This document shows, one piece after another, positions 14,388 through 20,020 of a stretch of 25,690 nt of DNA; within the stretch, counting starts at the first letter, position 1, and every line of letters begins with the position of its first letter. Position numbers and translations under genes: made by a program. The notes beneath the pieces are model-generated. The model was not told where the DNA came from and did not search any database. It saw only the letters and a program-made list of their open reading frames with translations. The stretch comes from a virus, in the IMG/VR virus record IMGVR_UViG_3300009285_003705, positions 1 through 25,690 of that record. The stretch is one strand, 5' to 3'.

Positions 14388-14651
14388 TTTACCAGCGGGG
14401 CGGGTTGAATAAACCAACTTGCAATCTTTATGAAAATATTTACCACCACACTCACATTTGGGCAGAGCCTTAGCCCCGTCTGGTGCAAGCGTGTGTTCTA
14501 CCGCCTCAACATCCCAAGACGGAAAAATTGGCGTACCATTTAGGTTATACACGTGCATACGCAGGCACTTTATGTCAATCTCTTCCTGCGCCCATTCTGG
14601 CTCATCGGCCTCAACTTCAAAAACGTATGTTGCAGAAACTTTGTATTTCAT
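14382..14651 (-). CDS. Small protein in the second cassette position
   Basis: 89 residues from the ATG at 14651, which has GAGGT four bases upstream; an earlier in-frame ATG has no such site. The N-terminal half looks like beta-alpha-beta (MKYKVSATYVFEVEADEPEWAQEEIDIKC). The C-terminal part carries a metal-binding-like CECGGKYFHKDC. No family is recognised. It starts about 30 bases after the end of the attC-like site and ends in a TAAC box, the usual position of a gene in an integron cassette. It is followed by the terminator at 14.25 kb. Function unknown. Confidence 0.65.
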   Translation of the reverse strand: MKYKVSATYVFEVEADEPEWAQEEIDIKCLRMHVYNLNGTPIFPSWDVEAVEHTLAPDGAKALPKCECGGKYFHKDCKLVYSTRPAGKA

Positions 14652-14674
14652 AAATACCTCATTTGGCAAGGGGC

Positions 14675-14806
14675 GGTAGAACGGTTTGCGTTAGTGGTGT
14701 GTGGGAGGGCTAGGAAAATGCCTGAGAGCAGGATAAACCCGAAGCCAGAAAAATACTTGAAAACCGCGCAGAGTCCCACACATCCACTGCACGCATTGTT
14801 AGGTGC
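14675..14806 (-). other. attC: attC-like integron recombination site
   Basis: Read on the minus strand, the site opens with GCACCTAAC (R'' box ACCTAAC, a perfect RYYYAAC) followed by AATGC. The arm GCGTGCAGTGGATGTGTGGG (14775-14794) pairs with TCCCACACACCACTAACGC (14688-14706) leaving two bases unpaired on one arm, the extrahelical-base asymmetry that fixes attC strand choice. The far end is GTTCTAC (14676-14682), which keeps the GTT but not the full GTTRRRY consensus. Length (about 130 bases) is within the attC range, with a variable 67-base centre. The pairing and R'' box are seen directly; recombination activity is inferred. Confidence 0.68.
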
Positions 14807-14961
14807 GTAATAATTTGCGCAGGGTTCATTTTGTGGCAACGAGCATCGCTGTTACCACGGTTGATTTGCGGATTATCGCACTCATGCGACTCGTTATAGA
14901 CGCAGCCCCAAAACGGGCAAAGGCGAGGCGTATTCGGTATGCGACGGTTTTGTATTCTCAT
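14710..14961 (-). CDS. Cys-rich small protein in the first cassette position
   Basis: 83 residues. The ATG at 14961 lies three bases after GTTAGGTGC, so the core site itself offers an AGGTG ribosome-binding-like sequence. The first half is CPFWGCVYNESHECDNPQINRGNSDARCHKM: four cysteines and a histidine, plus an NRGNSDA segment I have a vague memory of in small phage proteins of unknown function; it probably binds a metal. The second half (from about THLTMRAVDV) is encoded by the attC-like site and looks unconstrained, which is normal for ORFs that run into an attC. The functional part is therefore probably residues 1-52. Direction is the same as the recombinase. Confidence 0.55.
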   Translation of the reverse strand: MRIQNRRIPNTPRLCPFWGCVYNESHECDNPQINRGNSDARCHKMNPAQIITHLTMRAVDVWDSARFSSIFLASGLSCSQAFS

Positions 14962-14964
14962 GTA

Positions 14965-14973
14965 GCACCTAAC
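14965..14973 (-). other. Integron core site (attI-like or cassette boundary) next to the recombinase stop codon
   Basis: The minus strand reads GTTAGGTGC, a perfect GTTRRRY core, six bases after the recombinase stop codon. It is an exact inverse match to the GCACCTAAC that opens the attC-like site 160 bases further on, so the two bracket the first cassette body. In reverse integrons attI lies between the 3' end of intI and the first cassette, as here. Confidence 0.55.
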
Positions 14974-14976
14974 TCA

Positions 14977-15005
14977 TTATTAGAGACCCACCGGGTCACT
15001 AATAA
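14977..15005. repeat. 29-bp near-perfect palindrome over the recombinase stop codon
   Basis: TTATTAGAGACCC and GGGTCACTAATAA are 13-base inverted arms with one mismatch around ACC. Read as 11-base arms around a 7-base centre (CCACCGG) it has the geometry of a core site for a tyrosine recombinase. It covers the last codons and the stop of the recombinase gene. It has no T-rich tail, so it is unlikely to be a terminator. Confidence 0.7.
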
Positions 15006-15951
15006 CCATACTGTCCAGGGGTGATTTCACCCCCGCGCCGATCCCAGCCACGTGGGTATAAACCATCGTGGTTTTTAGGTCCTTATGCCCGAGCAATTCC
15101 TGTATTTTCCGAATATCCGTTCCTCCTTGCAAAAGGTGAGTCGCAAACGAATGGCGAAACGTATGCGGACCCACCGGCTTCGTGATTCCCGATTCCATGG
15201 CCGCCTTGCGAACCGCTTTCTGCACCGAAGTCTCATAAAGGTGATGACGACGCACAACTCCACTTCTTGGATCGCGTGAAAACTGACCAGCAGGAAAAAC
15301 ATACTGCCAGCCCCATTCAAACTCCGCATTCAGATATTTCCTTGCCAGTGCGCCAGGCATTTCTACGCTTCCAAATCCTTTCTTCAAATCTTCCTCGTGT
15401 TGCAATTTAACATGCTTCAAATGATCTCTCAAGACTTCTATGAGAGACTCTGGCAACACCGTCACCCGATCCCGATTGCTCTTCGTGTCGCGCAGGGTGA
15501 TCGTTCGCAATTCCAAATCCACATCCTTCACGCGCAGGCGCATACATTCCATCAAACGCATTCCGCTGCCATACAGCAAAAAACCAATGATGTGATACAC
15601 CCCGCGCAGGCGGCACAATACCCGCTTCATCTCATCCACCGTCAACACCGTTGGAATATGCGTAGATCGCTTTGCACGCACCGCCTGGATGTTTTCAAAC
15701 GTCATGTTCAGCATCTCGCGGTACATAAACAGGATCGCCGCCAGCGCCTGATTCTGCGTGGATGCGCTCACGTCCAAATTCGCCAGGTGCGTCAAAAACT
15801 TCTCGATCTCCACCTGCCCCATTTCTTTCGGATGGCGAATTCCGTGAAATCGAATATAGCGCTCTGCCCAAGCCAGATAAGTTTTTTCGGTTTTATAAGC
15901 ATACTGCTTCACGCGGATCTTGTCCCGCATGTCATTTAGAAACTGCGACAT
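14980..15951 (-). CDS. intI: Integron-type tyrosine recombinase (IntI family)
   Basis: 323 residues, full length. The N-terminal core-binding domain reads [58 protein letters not shown], all typical of IntI. The catalytic set is complete: Arg132 ([18 protein letters not shown]), Lys157, His263-x-x-Arg266 ([12 protein letters not shown]), His289 (LLGHKD) and Tyr298 (TTMVYTH). The segment between boxes ([19 protein letters not shown], then [21 protein letters not shown], about 201-248) is the extra helix region that separates integron integrases from XerC/XerD and phage integrases and is needed for folded attC recognition. The start has GGAGGTGAGAG upstream and overlaps the previous gene by 20 bases. 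It is co-directional with its cassettes. Alternative role: integrase of the prophage itself. Confidence 0.93.
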   Translation of the reverse strand: MSQFLNDMRDKIRVKQYAYKTEKTYLAWAERYIRFHGIRHPKEMGQVEIEKFLTHLANLDVSASTQNQALAAILFMYREMLNMTFENIQAVRAKRSTHIPTVLTVDEMKRVLCRLRGVYHIIGFLLYGSGMRLMECMRLRVKDVDLELRTITLRDTKSNRDRVTVLPESLIEVLRDHLKHVKLQHEEDLKKGFGSVEMPGALARKYLNAEFEWGWQYVFPAGQFSRDPRSGVVRRHHLYETSVQKAVRKAAMESGITKPVGPHTFRHSFATHLLQGGTDIRKIQELLGHKDLKTTMVYTHVAGIGAGVKSPLDSMVISDPVGL

Positions 15952-16252
15952 CTCTCACCTCCAACCTCATCCCCTCCATCAGTCGTTCCAGCGCCGCCTC
16001 GCCGATCCACCAGGTACGCGTTGCCCCGCAACCCTGCACCGAACAACGCACGTCCAGCGTCGTCCCCTCGATCAATGCGATCACGTCCACGTCCAGCATT
16101 GCGCCCGCGTCAAGGTCAATCGCCTGGCGAAACAACATCAACCGCGTCGCGTGATATGTGGATCCGTTCGCGCTCACCGCCTCGCGCCGTATCACTCCCA
16201 GCACGTGACCATGCTCGCATTTCCATTGTTTCAATCCGTCCAGTCCGTCCAT
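15932..16252 (-). CDS. Small Cys-rich, probably zinc-binding protein
   Basis: 106 residues, with AAGGAGATAATC before the ATG at 16252. An N-terminal [10 protein letters not shown] and a later [17 protein letters not shown] give three Cys and two His likely to bind zinc, with a beta-rich body ([31 protein letters not shown]) in between. I recall similar CxxGHvlG...C...GC..TRTWW proteins in phage accessory regions, with no known function. Its 3' end contains the ribosome binding site of the recombinase gene and overlaps it by 20 bases, so the two are translationally linked. Confidence 0.75.
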   Translation of the reverse strand: MDGLDGLKQWKCEHGHVLGVIRREAVSANGSTYHATRLMLFRQAIDLDAGAMLDVDVIALIEGTTLDVRCSVQGCGATRTWWIGEAALERLMEGMRLEVRDVAVSK

Positions 16253-16264
16253 GATTATCTCCTT

Positions 16265-16687
16265 CTACCATCCACCGACTGCGACACATTTTTCGAGCAT
16301 CCATTCGGTCTCTAAAAAAACCATCCCGAACAGATCCTTTCCGTGTTCCACGTCGCTGGGCAATCGTCGTAAAAAAATAAATCCAGGCGCATGACCAAAC
16401 AATCTATCGAACTCACCTATCGCTTCTAAAATTGCTTCGACCTCATGTTCCTCTCCAATCAATGACCAGACCACCAACCGTTTCGGCCTCGGCCAGTAAT
16501 CGCTTTTTATATCCAGCACGCCTCGATACGGCCACTCCGCCCGAAGATGATAGACCCCCGCCTCCTGCGTTTGCTTTACCGTCGCGCCCGCAGGCAACTG
16601 CATGGAAATGGGCGCATTGCTCATCACGTGCAATTTCCGCACGCAATCCTCGCTCACCACATCCTCCACCACGATCATCTCGTTCAT
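16265..16687 (-). CDS. Hypothetical phage protein
   Basis: 140 residues from the ATG at 16687, with GAGGAGGGGCG upstream; it overlaps the DUF5131 stop codon (ATGA). It is globular, soluble and mixed alpha/beta: MNEMIVVEDVVSEDCVRKL, PISMQLPAGATVKQTQEAGVYHL, YRGVLDIKSDYWPRPKRLVVWSLIGEEHEVEAILEAIGEFDRLFG. No membrane segment or known motif is evident, and I do not recognise the family. Overlaps on one side and a 12-base gap on the other place it in one operon with DUF5131 and the recombinase. Confidence 0.7.
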   Translation of the reverse strand: MNEMIVVEDVVSEDCVRKLHVMSNAPISMQLPAGATVKQTQEAGVYHLRAEWPYRGVLDIKSDYWPRPKRLVVWSLIGEEHEVEAILEAIGEFDRLFGHAPGFIFLRRLPSDVEHGKDLFGMVFLETEWMLEKCVAVGGW

Positions 16688-17559
16688 CGCCCCTCCTCGA
16701 CCATCGGACCATCCGACCATCCGACCATCCGACTAACCTCCCCATCCAACACATGCCCCGCCCGCGCCTTTCCCACACGGCACATCCACGCCCCGCTCTC
16801 GGCTGCCACAGGACACCAACCGAACGTAGTATCATCCGTCACCCACGACAGATGATCCAGCGGACACCATTCCCCCCACTGCTTGAACATCCACTTGATC
16901 CCATGCTCGCGGCACCACTCCCGATCCGCCCGCGGCCAGGCAGGATCCATTGGACGCGCACGCGGACCGCTCTCCCCGCCCGTCGCCATCCACTTCAAGA
17001 ATTCCCACCCGCTCCAGTTGATCACACCAATGCGCGGCTCACTCGAAACCCACGTATTCCAGCCCGCCGCCGCCAACCCCCACAGCGAATCCCGCCGCGC
17101 GTCCGCCCCCGCCTGGTTGCCTGCGCTCGTCCCGATCCACACGTGCTTCATCGGCCGCGTGCTCCCCGTCCCCATCACCATCGCATAATTCAGCACCTCC
17201 AGCGCCCGCTCAGGCCGTTTCGTGAGCAGGATATACGTGTGCCTCGGCGATTGATACATCACATCGAAGACTGCCGAAATGAACGCCACCGGCACAGACG
17301 GATGGAACAAGTCCCCCATCAAATTGACGGCGATCACCCGCGGCTTCCTCAGCCTAAGCGGATCCCCCAACCGATCGCTGATCATCGTCACCTGGTTTGT
17401 CCAATGCCCCTCGTCCGTCACCACGTTCTGATACTCCTCGCGCCCCATCGCCCGCAGACGTTTCGCCATCGTCTGCGCCCAACAATTCACGCACTCGGTT
17501 GAGACCATCGTGCATCCCACCGCAATATTCCACGAATAGTTCCACCAGTCTTTAGCCAT
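16684..17559 (-). CDS. DUF5131 family protein (phage Gp37/Gp68)
   Basis: 291 residues. It opens WWNYSWNIAVGCTMVSTECVNCWAQTMAKRL, the hallmark GCt.vS.gC.nCyAe signature of the Gp37/Gp68 family (DUF5131), with Cys16, Cys23 and Cys26 spaced C-x6-C-x2-C. Further family blocks: VNLMGDLFHPSVP, HTYILLTKRPERA, HVWIGTSAGNQ, WVSSEPRIGVINW, KWMATGGESGPRARPMDPAWPRADREWCREHGIKWMFKQWGEW. The Cys triad and barrel-like pattern recall radical-SAM enzymes; activity is unknown. It overlaps the ASCH-like gene upstream by 8 bases. Its last residues (about MVGWSDGPMVEEGR) come from an 8-base tandem repeat. A fragment of a second copy lies at 19219-19275. Confidence 0.9.
   Translation of the reverse strand: MAKDWWNYSWNIAVGCTMVSTECVNCWAQTMAKRLRAMGREEYQNVVTDEGHWTNQVTMISDRLGDPLRLRKPRVIAVNLMGDLFHPSVPVAFISAVFDVMYQSPRHTYILLTKRPERALEVLNYAMVMGTGSTRPMKHVWIGTSAGNQAGADARRDSLWGLAAAGWNTWVSSEPRIGVINWSGWEFLKWMATGGESGPRARPMDPAWPRADREWCREHGIKWMFKQWGEWCPLDHLSWVTDDTTFGWCPVAAESGAWMCRVGKARAGHVLDGEVSRMVGWSDGPMVEEGR
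16699..16733. repeat. Octamer tandem repeat (ACCATCCG) at the end of the DUF5131 gene
   Basis: GACCATCGG is followed by three ACCATCCG units. It encodes the last residues of the DUF5131 protein and so replaced or extended its C-terminus. Unit length is 8, unlike the 7-base repeats of the head genes. Confidence 0.8.
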
Positions 17560-18244
17560 GATGAACCTCCAGCACCTTGAATGTCAAAGGAGTGACCCAC
17601 GGATTTTTATCCCATCCAAATCCGCGTTTGGCGTTGATCTCATCCCAGCGCTCATGAAATGCCGCAAAAGCATGAAGATTGGTATCACGTAAAAGAGTAA
17701 TACCTTCAGAAAGGCATTCCCGCGGCGTGATCTTTTGCACTGGCACGATCTTTACATCAACGATCTCCAGCCAAATTCGCGCCATAGTTTTGAACATGAA
17801 TCTTGCCGATCTCTTTTTCGGCGGTCCATACATTCCCCAGGCATAATTTTCTTTACCCGCAAAATGGACGACAGGATGAAACGGTCCCACCTCACTGACT
17901 TTGATATTCGGCAGGTCTTCCGCACAGCAGAATATATTTTCAGACACTCCCCATGTTTCTTTGACCCATAGCCGCATCCCAGGCTGATACCTGCAATATT
18001 TTAGGAACGACGTATTCGCCCAATCAGGCGCAATGCTCACCCCGTTCTCGAAGGCTTCCTTGGTGATCTTCTTGCCATCAATTCGCACAGGCCATTGCAC
18101 GATCCGCCGCGTCTGCGTTTTTGGATTTGCAAACTCCATCCAATCATGCCAGGGATAAAGACCCTGGTCGAATGCCTGGCGCAAAATTGCCCGCACCATA
18201 TCAGGCTGAAACAACATCGGCAATTCACGAACCTTGTTATCCAT
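17552..18244 (-). CDS. ASCH/PUA-like phage protein
   Basis: 230 residues from the ATG at 18244; the longer upstream frame is mostly a dispersed repeat. Family features: LFQPDMVRAILRQAF, NPKTQTRRIV, YQPGMRLWVKETWGVSENIF, KRSARFMFKTMARIWLEIVDVKIVPVQKITPRECLSEGI, FHERWDEINAKRGFGWDKNPWVTPLTFKVLEV. The KTqTRR...pGdrLWVrEtW... RW.s.i.mP....R...ev..vrve.lq.i pattern is the widespread phage ASCH-like family, thought to bind RNA or modified nucleotides. An insertion (DQGLYPWHDWMEFANP) sits between the first helix and TQTRR. It overlaps DUF5131 by 8 bases. Confidence 0.85.
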   Translation of the reverse strand: MDNKVRELPMLFQPDMVRAILRQAFDQGLYPWHDWMEFANPKTQTRRIVQWPVRIDGKKITKEAFENGVSIAPDWANTSFLKYCRYQPGMRLWVKETWGVSENIFCCAEDLPNIKVSEVGPFHPVVHFAGKENYAWGMYGPPKKRSARFMFKTMARIWLEIVDVKIVPVQKITPRECLSEGITLLRDTNLHAFAAFHERWDEINAKRGFGWDKNPWVTPLTFKVLEVHHG

Positions 18245-18429
18245 CACACACCTGCCTTTTGCCTGCCCCCTCTCCCAGCGGGAGAGGGCCGGGGTGAGGG
18301 AGAATTTACCTTCCCCGCGCACCGATCGCACAGCGCATACCGCCGATACCCACGCGGACCCATCATCAGCACCTGGCGAAAATACACCAGATCCTTCTTG
18401 CATACAGCACACTTGTTTTTCAAGTTCAT
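18244..18429 (-). CDS. Small zinc-binding protein with repeat-derived C-terminus
   Basis: 61 residues from the ATG at 18429, with GAGGAG seven bases upstream and the stop codon of the preceding gene just before it. It has CAVCKKDL and LCDRCAGK, two CxxC pairs 24 residues apart, around a basic MGPRGYRRY loop: a simple treble-clef or zinc-ribbon protein. From residue 42 on (NSPSPRPSPAGRGGRQKAG) the sequence is a dispersed repeat, so the original C-terminus was probably replaced. The repeat also forms the leader of the next gene. Confidence 0.65.
   Translation of the reverse strand: MNLKNKCAVCKKDLVYFRQVLMMGPRGYRRYALCDRCAGKVNSPSPRPSPAGRGGRQKAGV
18265..18307. repeat. Dispersed repeat (CCCCTCTCCC...GGGAGAGGG) at a gene end
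   Basis: CCCCCTCTCCCAGC and GGGAGAGGGCCGGGG form a short stem and run into TGAGGGAGAATTT. It is a variant of the hairpin repeats, read as SPSPRPSPAGRG in the small zinc protein and as LTPALSRWERG in another frame. The second reading is a commonly mis-annotated repeat-derived peptide. Confidence 0.8.
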
Positions 18430-18430
18430 C

Positions 18431-18730
18431 TCACAACTCCTCGTCATCATCTTCATCAGGTGATGGCAATGATCTGGAATAAACAAACATCTGGATCGGC
18501 TTCGGCTGGATCCTCCGAATGGCCTCCATTACTGCCGACTCATCGCATGGCGTAATTGCATAGATCGCGCCTGCACCGTAGAATTTGGTGAACCCTGCCT
18601 GCTCATTCACTGTAGGCACGTCCACCCGCACAAATCCCTGCCCGCCGATCACCTGCTCGCTCACCAGTCCAGCAATAACCTGATGCCCGAACAACTCAAC
18701 TACTGCGTGTTGCTCAAATTTATCTGTCAT
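18431..18730 (-). CDS. Phage accessory protein of unknown function
   Basis: 99 residues from the ATG at 18730 with GGAGGCTGAG upstream. It reads FEQHAVVELFGHQVIAGLVSEQVIGGQGFVRVDVPTVNEQAGFTKFYGAGAIYAITPCDESAVMEAIRR. The ELFGH..iAG.vsEq.iGG..fvRVDVP.......ftkfyG.gAIY.itp block is one I associate with small proteins found again and again in phage accessory regions, without assigned function. The beta-rich core suggests a small barrel. The tail is acidic (PSPDEDDDEEL). It overlaps neither gene but sits in a run with gaps of one or two bases. Confidence 0.78.
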   Translation of the reverse strand: MTDKFEQHAVVELFGHQVIAGLVSEQVIGGQGFVRVDVPTVNEQAGFTKFYGAGAIYAITPCDESAVMEAIRRIQPKPIQMFVYSRSLPSPDEDDDEEL

Positions 18731-18731
18731 C

Positions 18732-18959
18732 TCAGCCTCCATTACTAACAAGAAAAATCTCGCCACAATCTGGGCATTGAACTTTCGAACCTTCACGCCA
18801 TAGCCATCCAAGGCATGAAGGGCATTGCATAACACCAGGATCGGCAGACATAGCGGCCAGCCAATTGACCTCGCCTGCTTCGTCAACTGCGTTCAGCATA
18901 TTCTTCTCGCCCTCTTTCCAATCAAACGGTTTGCCGTCCAAGATGATAGGTCTTTGCAT
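18732..18959 (-). CDS. Zinc-ribbon protein
   Basis: 75 residues starting at the ATG at 18959, with AGGAGG six bases upstream. The C-terminal third has MQCPSCLGWLWREGSKVQCPDCGEIFLV, two CPxC knuckles spaced 15 residues apart, a classic zinc ribbon. The N-terminal part (ILDGKPFDWKEGEKNMLNAVDEAG) is probably helical. Such small zinc ribbons in phages often bind nucleic acid or regulate transcription; nothing here is more specific. Its last codons carry the ribosome binding site of the next gene. Confidence 0.75.
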   Translation of the reverse strand: MQRPIILDGKPFDWKEGEKNMLNAVDEAGEVNWLAAMSADPGVMQCPSCLGWLWREGSKVQCPDCGEIFLVSNGG

Positions 18960-18968
18960 CGCAACCTC

Positions 18969-19217
18969 CTAATCAAATGCTTCTTCGGTAAATGGAGCAG
19001 GGTGATAGGCTGTTCGCAATTGCACATATTGGCGAAACGCCCGTCGCAAATATTCAATAATCACATTCAGGTCTTCCTGATCGGTTACCCTAGGCATAAA
19101 GCCGTTCGTTGAAACGCCATTCCTTCCGGCGTTGATTTCAAAATCGCCATATTGATACCTGATCACCATTCCATCCATGATGGTCGGTGTGTCTTCTCGT
19201 TTGAATTCGATTGCCAT
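18969..19217 (-). CDS. Hypothetical small phage protein
   Basis: 82 residues from the ATG at 19217, chosen because GAGGCTGAG lies directly upstream and because the 27 codons before it include a relic of another gene in a different frame. Sequence: MAIEFKREDTPTIMDGMVIRYQYGDFEINAG, then GFMPRVTDQEDLNVIIEYLRRAFRQYVQLR. A beta-rich front and a helical LNVIIEYLRRAFRQY end. Not recognised. It sits 9 bases before the zinc-ribbon gene. Confidence 0.68.
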   Translation of the reverse strand: MAIEFKREDTPTIMDGMVIRYQYGDFEINAGRNGVSTNGFMPRVTDQEDLNVIIEYLRRAFRQYVQLRTAYHPAPFTEEAFD

Positions 19218-19218
19218 C

Positions 19219-19275
19219 TCAGCCTCGCTTTCCCATCGCCAGATTCCACGAATAGTTCCACCAATCTTTAGCCAT
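19219..19275 (-). pseudogene. Relic of a second DUF5131 gene (first 16 codons)
   Basis: The minus strand reads MAKDWWNYSWN plus LAMGKRG and a stop. The first eleven codons are nearly identical to the start of the DUF5131 gene at 17559. The shared DNA (17521-17569 and 19237-19285) is 49 bases with four mismatches and also covers the last codons (VHHG) of both ASCH-like genes. The rest of the copy is missing, and the next gene follows at once. This points to duplication of an ASCH-DUF5131 pair followed by a deletion, or to recombination between relatives. Confidence 0.8.
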
Positions 19276-19723
19276 GATGCACCTCTTCCGTAGGCCATGA
19301 ATTCAAATATTCGCGCTGATATTCATCTTTCGATAAGTACCGAACGAAATCCTTCGATGAGATCATGCTCTTCGTATCCCAAAAAATGATCTCGAAATCA
19401 ATCAGTACTTTCTCGCGATACGTTCGCCGAAAGAAATCAAAGAACTCGGGCAGGCCATCGAACCCATCGCCATAAGCCAATTGGACAATGCTGAAATCAA
19501 TATTTGCGGCAACGCGCTCCTCGAACGGCCAGATCACAATCGGCTCGACACGGACGCACGGAGCGCCTGCAATCAGTTTGCATGTCTTCGTCCGCATCCC
19601 CGAATACAGCCACAAAATATCTCCCACCTTCGTAGGATGCTTCCTGCGCTTCCTGATCGTGTGCGGCTTCGTCCCTGCAAGGATCTTCGGTACAAACCGC
19701 GCTTGAAAGTTATATGCTGGCAT
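19268..19723 (-). CDS. Second ASCH-domain-like protein
   Basis: 151 residues. N-terminal signature: YNFQARFVPKILAGTKPHTIRKRRKHPTKVGDILWLYSGMRTKTCKLI, matching the ASCH family pattern f..rf...I..GtKt.TIR..R.....vGd.l.ly.G.Rt..c. These PUA-like domains bind RNA or act on modified nucleosides. The middle has FFDFFRRTYREKVLIDFEIIFWD, the usual end of the fold, and an extra tail (KDFVRYLSKDEYQREYLNSW) follows. The start overlaps the CxxC protein gene by 14 bases. It ends EEVHHG, like the ASCH protein at 17552, because of the duplicated junction described at 19219-19275. Confidence 0.85.
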   Translation of the reverse strand: MPAYNFQARFVPKILAGTKPHTIRKRRKHPTKVGDILWLYSGMRTKTCKLIAGAPCVRVEPIVIWPFEERVAANIDFSIVQLAYGDGFDGLPEFFDFFRRTYREKVLIDFEIIFWDTKSMISSKDFVRYLSKDEYQREYLNSWPTEEVHHG

Positions 19724-19994
19724 CTTCGCTCTCCTTCTTCACTTCAACAACTTTCCTGCACTCCAAACAATAAGGATGCCCGCCCTTGCCGTAGCACTCC
19801 TCGCATCGGCGATAATCACCAGGCCCGTACCACATCGGGTCTTCCATCATCAGTTCTTCGTCATCCCAGCCGCCGTCGCCGAAACAGTTCCAGCATGGAA
19901 GCCAGCTTGTCGGATTGCCGCACTCCGCGCACGGCAACCCCATCCCGATGTTTTCCAAATCGTCAGGCACAGGCCGATCAGTTTTGTCTGCCAT
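19710..19994 (-). CDS. Protein with four CxxC motifs (DnaJ-type zinc-finger-like)
   Basis: 94 residues, ATG at 19994 with GGAGGCCGAGA upstream. CAECG, CWNCFGDGG, CEECYGKGG and CLEC provide eight cysteines. CxxCxGxG repeats are characteristic of the DnaJ cysteine-rich domain and of small zinc proteins that bind unfolded chains or nucleic acid. No J domain is present. An acidic DDEELMMEDP loop separates the pairs. A 13-codon mini-ORF (19978-20019) with a perfect GGAGGCTGAGATG start overlaps the beginning of this gene in another frame and may couple its translation to the gene upstream. Confidence 0.75.
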   Translation of the reverse strand: MADKTDRPVPDDLENIGMGLPCAECGNPTSWLPCWNCFGDGGWDDEELMMEDPMWYGPGDYRRCEECYGKGGHPYCLECRKVVEVKKESEDASI

Positions 19995-20020
19995 TCTCGG
20001 CCTCCATCTTCTTCGTCATC

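Noticed and set aside
14648-14839. A 63-residue minus-strand ORF across the attC-like site (MPQNEPCANYYAPNNACSG...)
   Set aside because: It lies in another frame of the attC DNA and overlaps the better-placed cassette ORF; integron sites often contain such chance ORFs.
14977-15005. The palindrome at the recombinase stop as a terminator
   Set aside because: There is no T-rich tract on the exit side of either strand; a recombination-site reading fits better.
16432-17502. A 356-residue plus-strand ORF opposite DUF5131
   Set aside because: Extreme Pro/Arg/His content and no motif; the minus strand holds DUF5131 with its family signature.
18246-18412. The upstream extension of the ASCH-like gene containing LTPALSRWERG
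   Set aside because: That sequence is the translation of a dispersed repeat; the real start at 18244 follows it.
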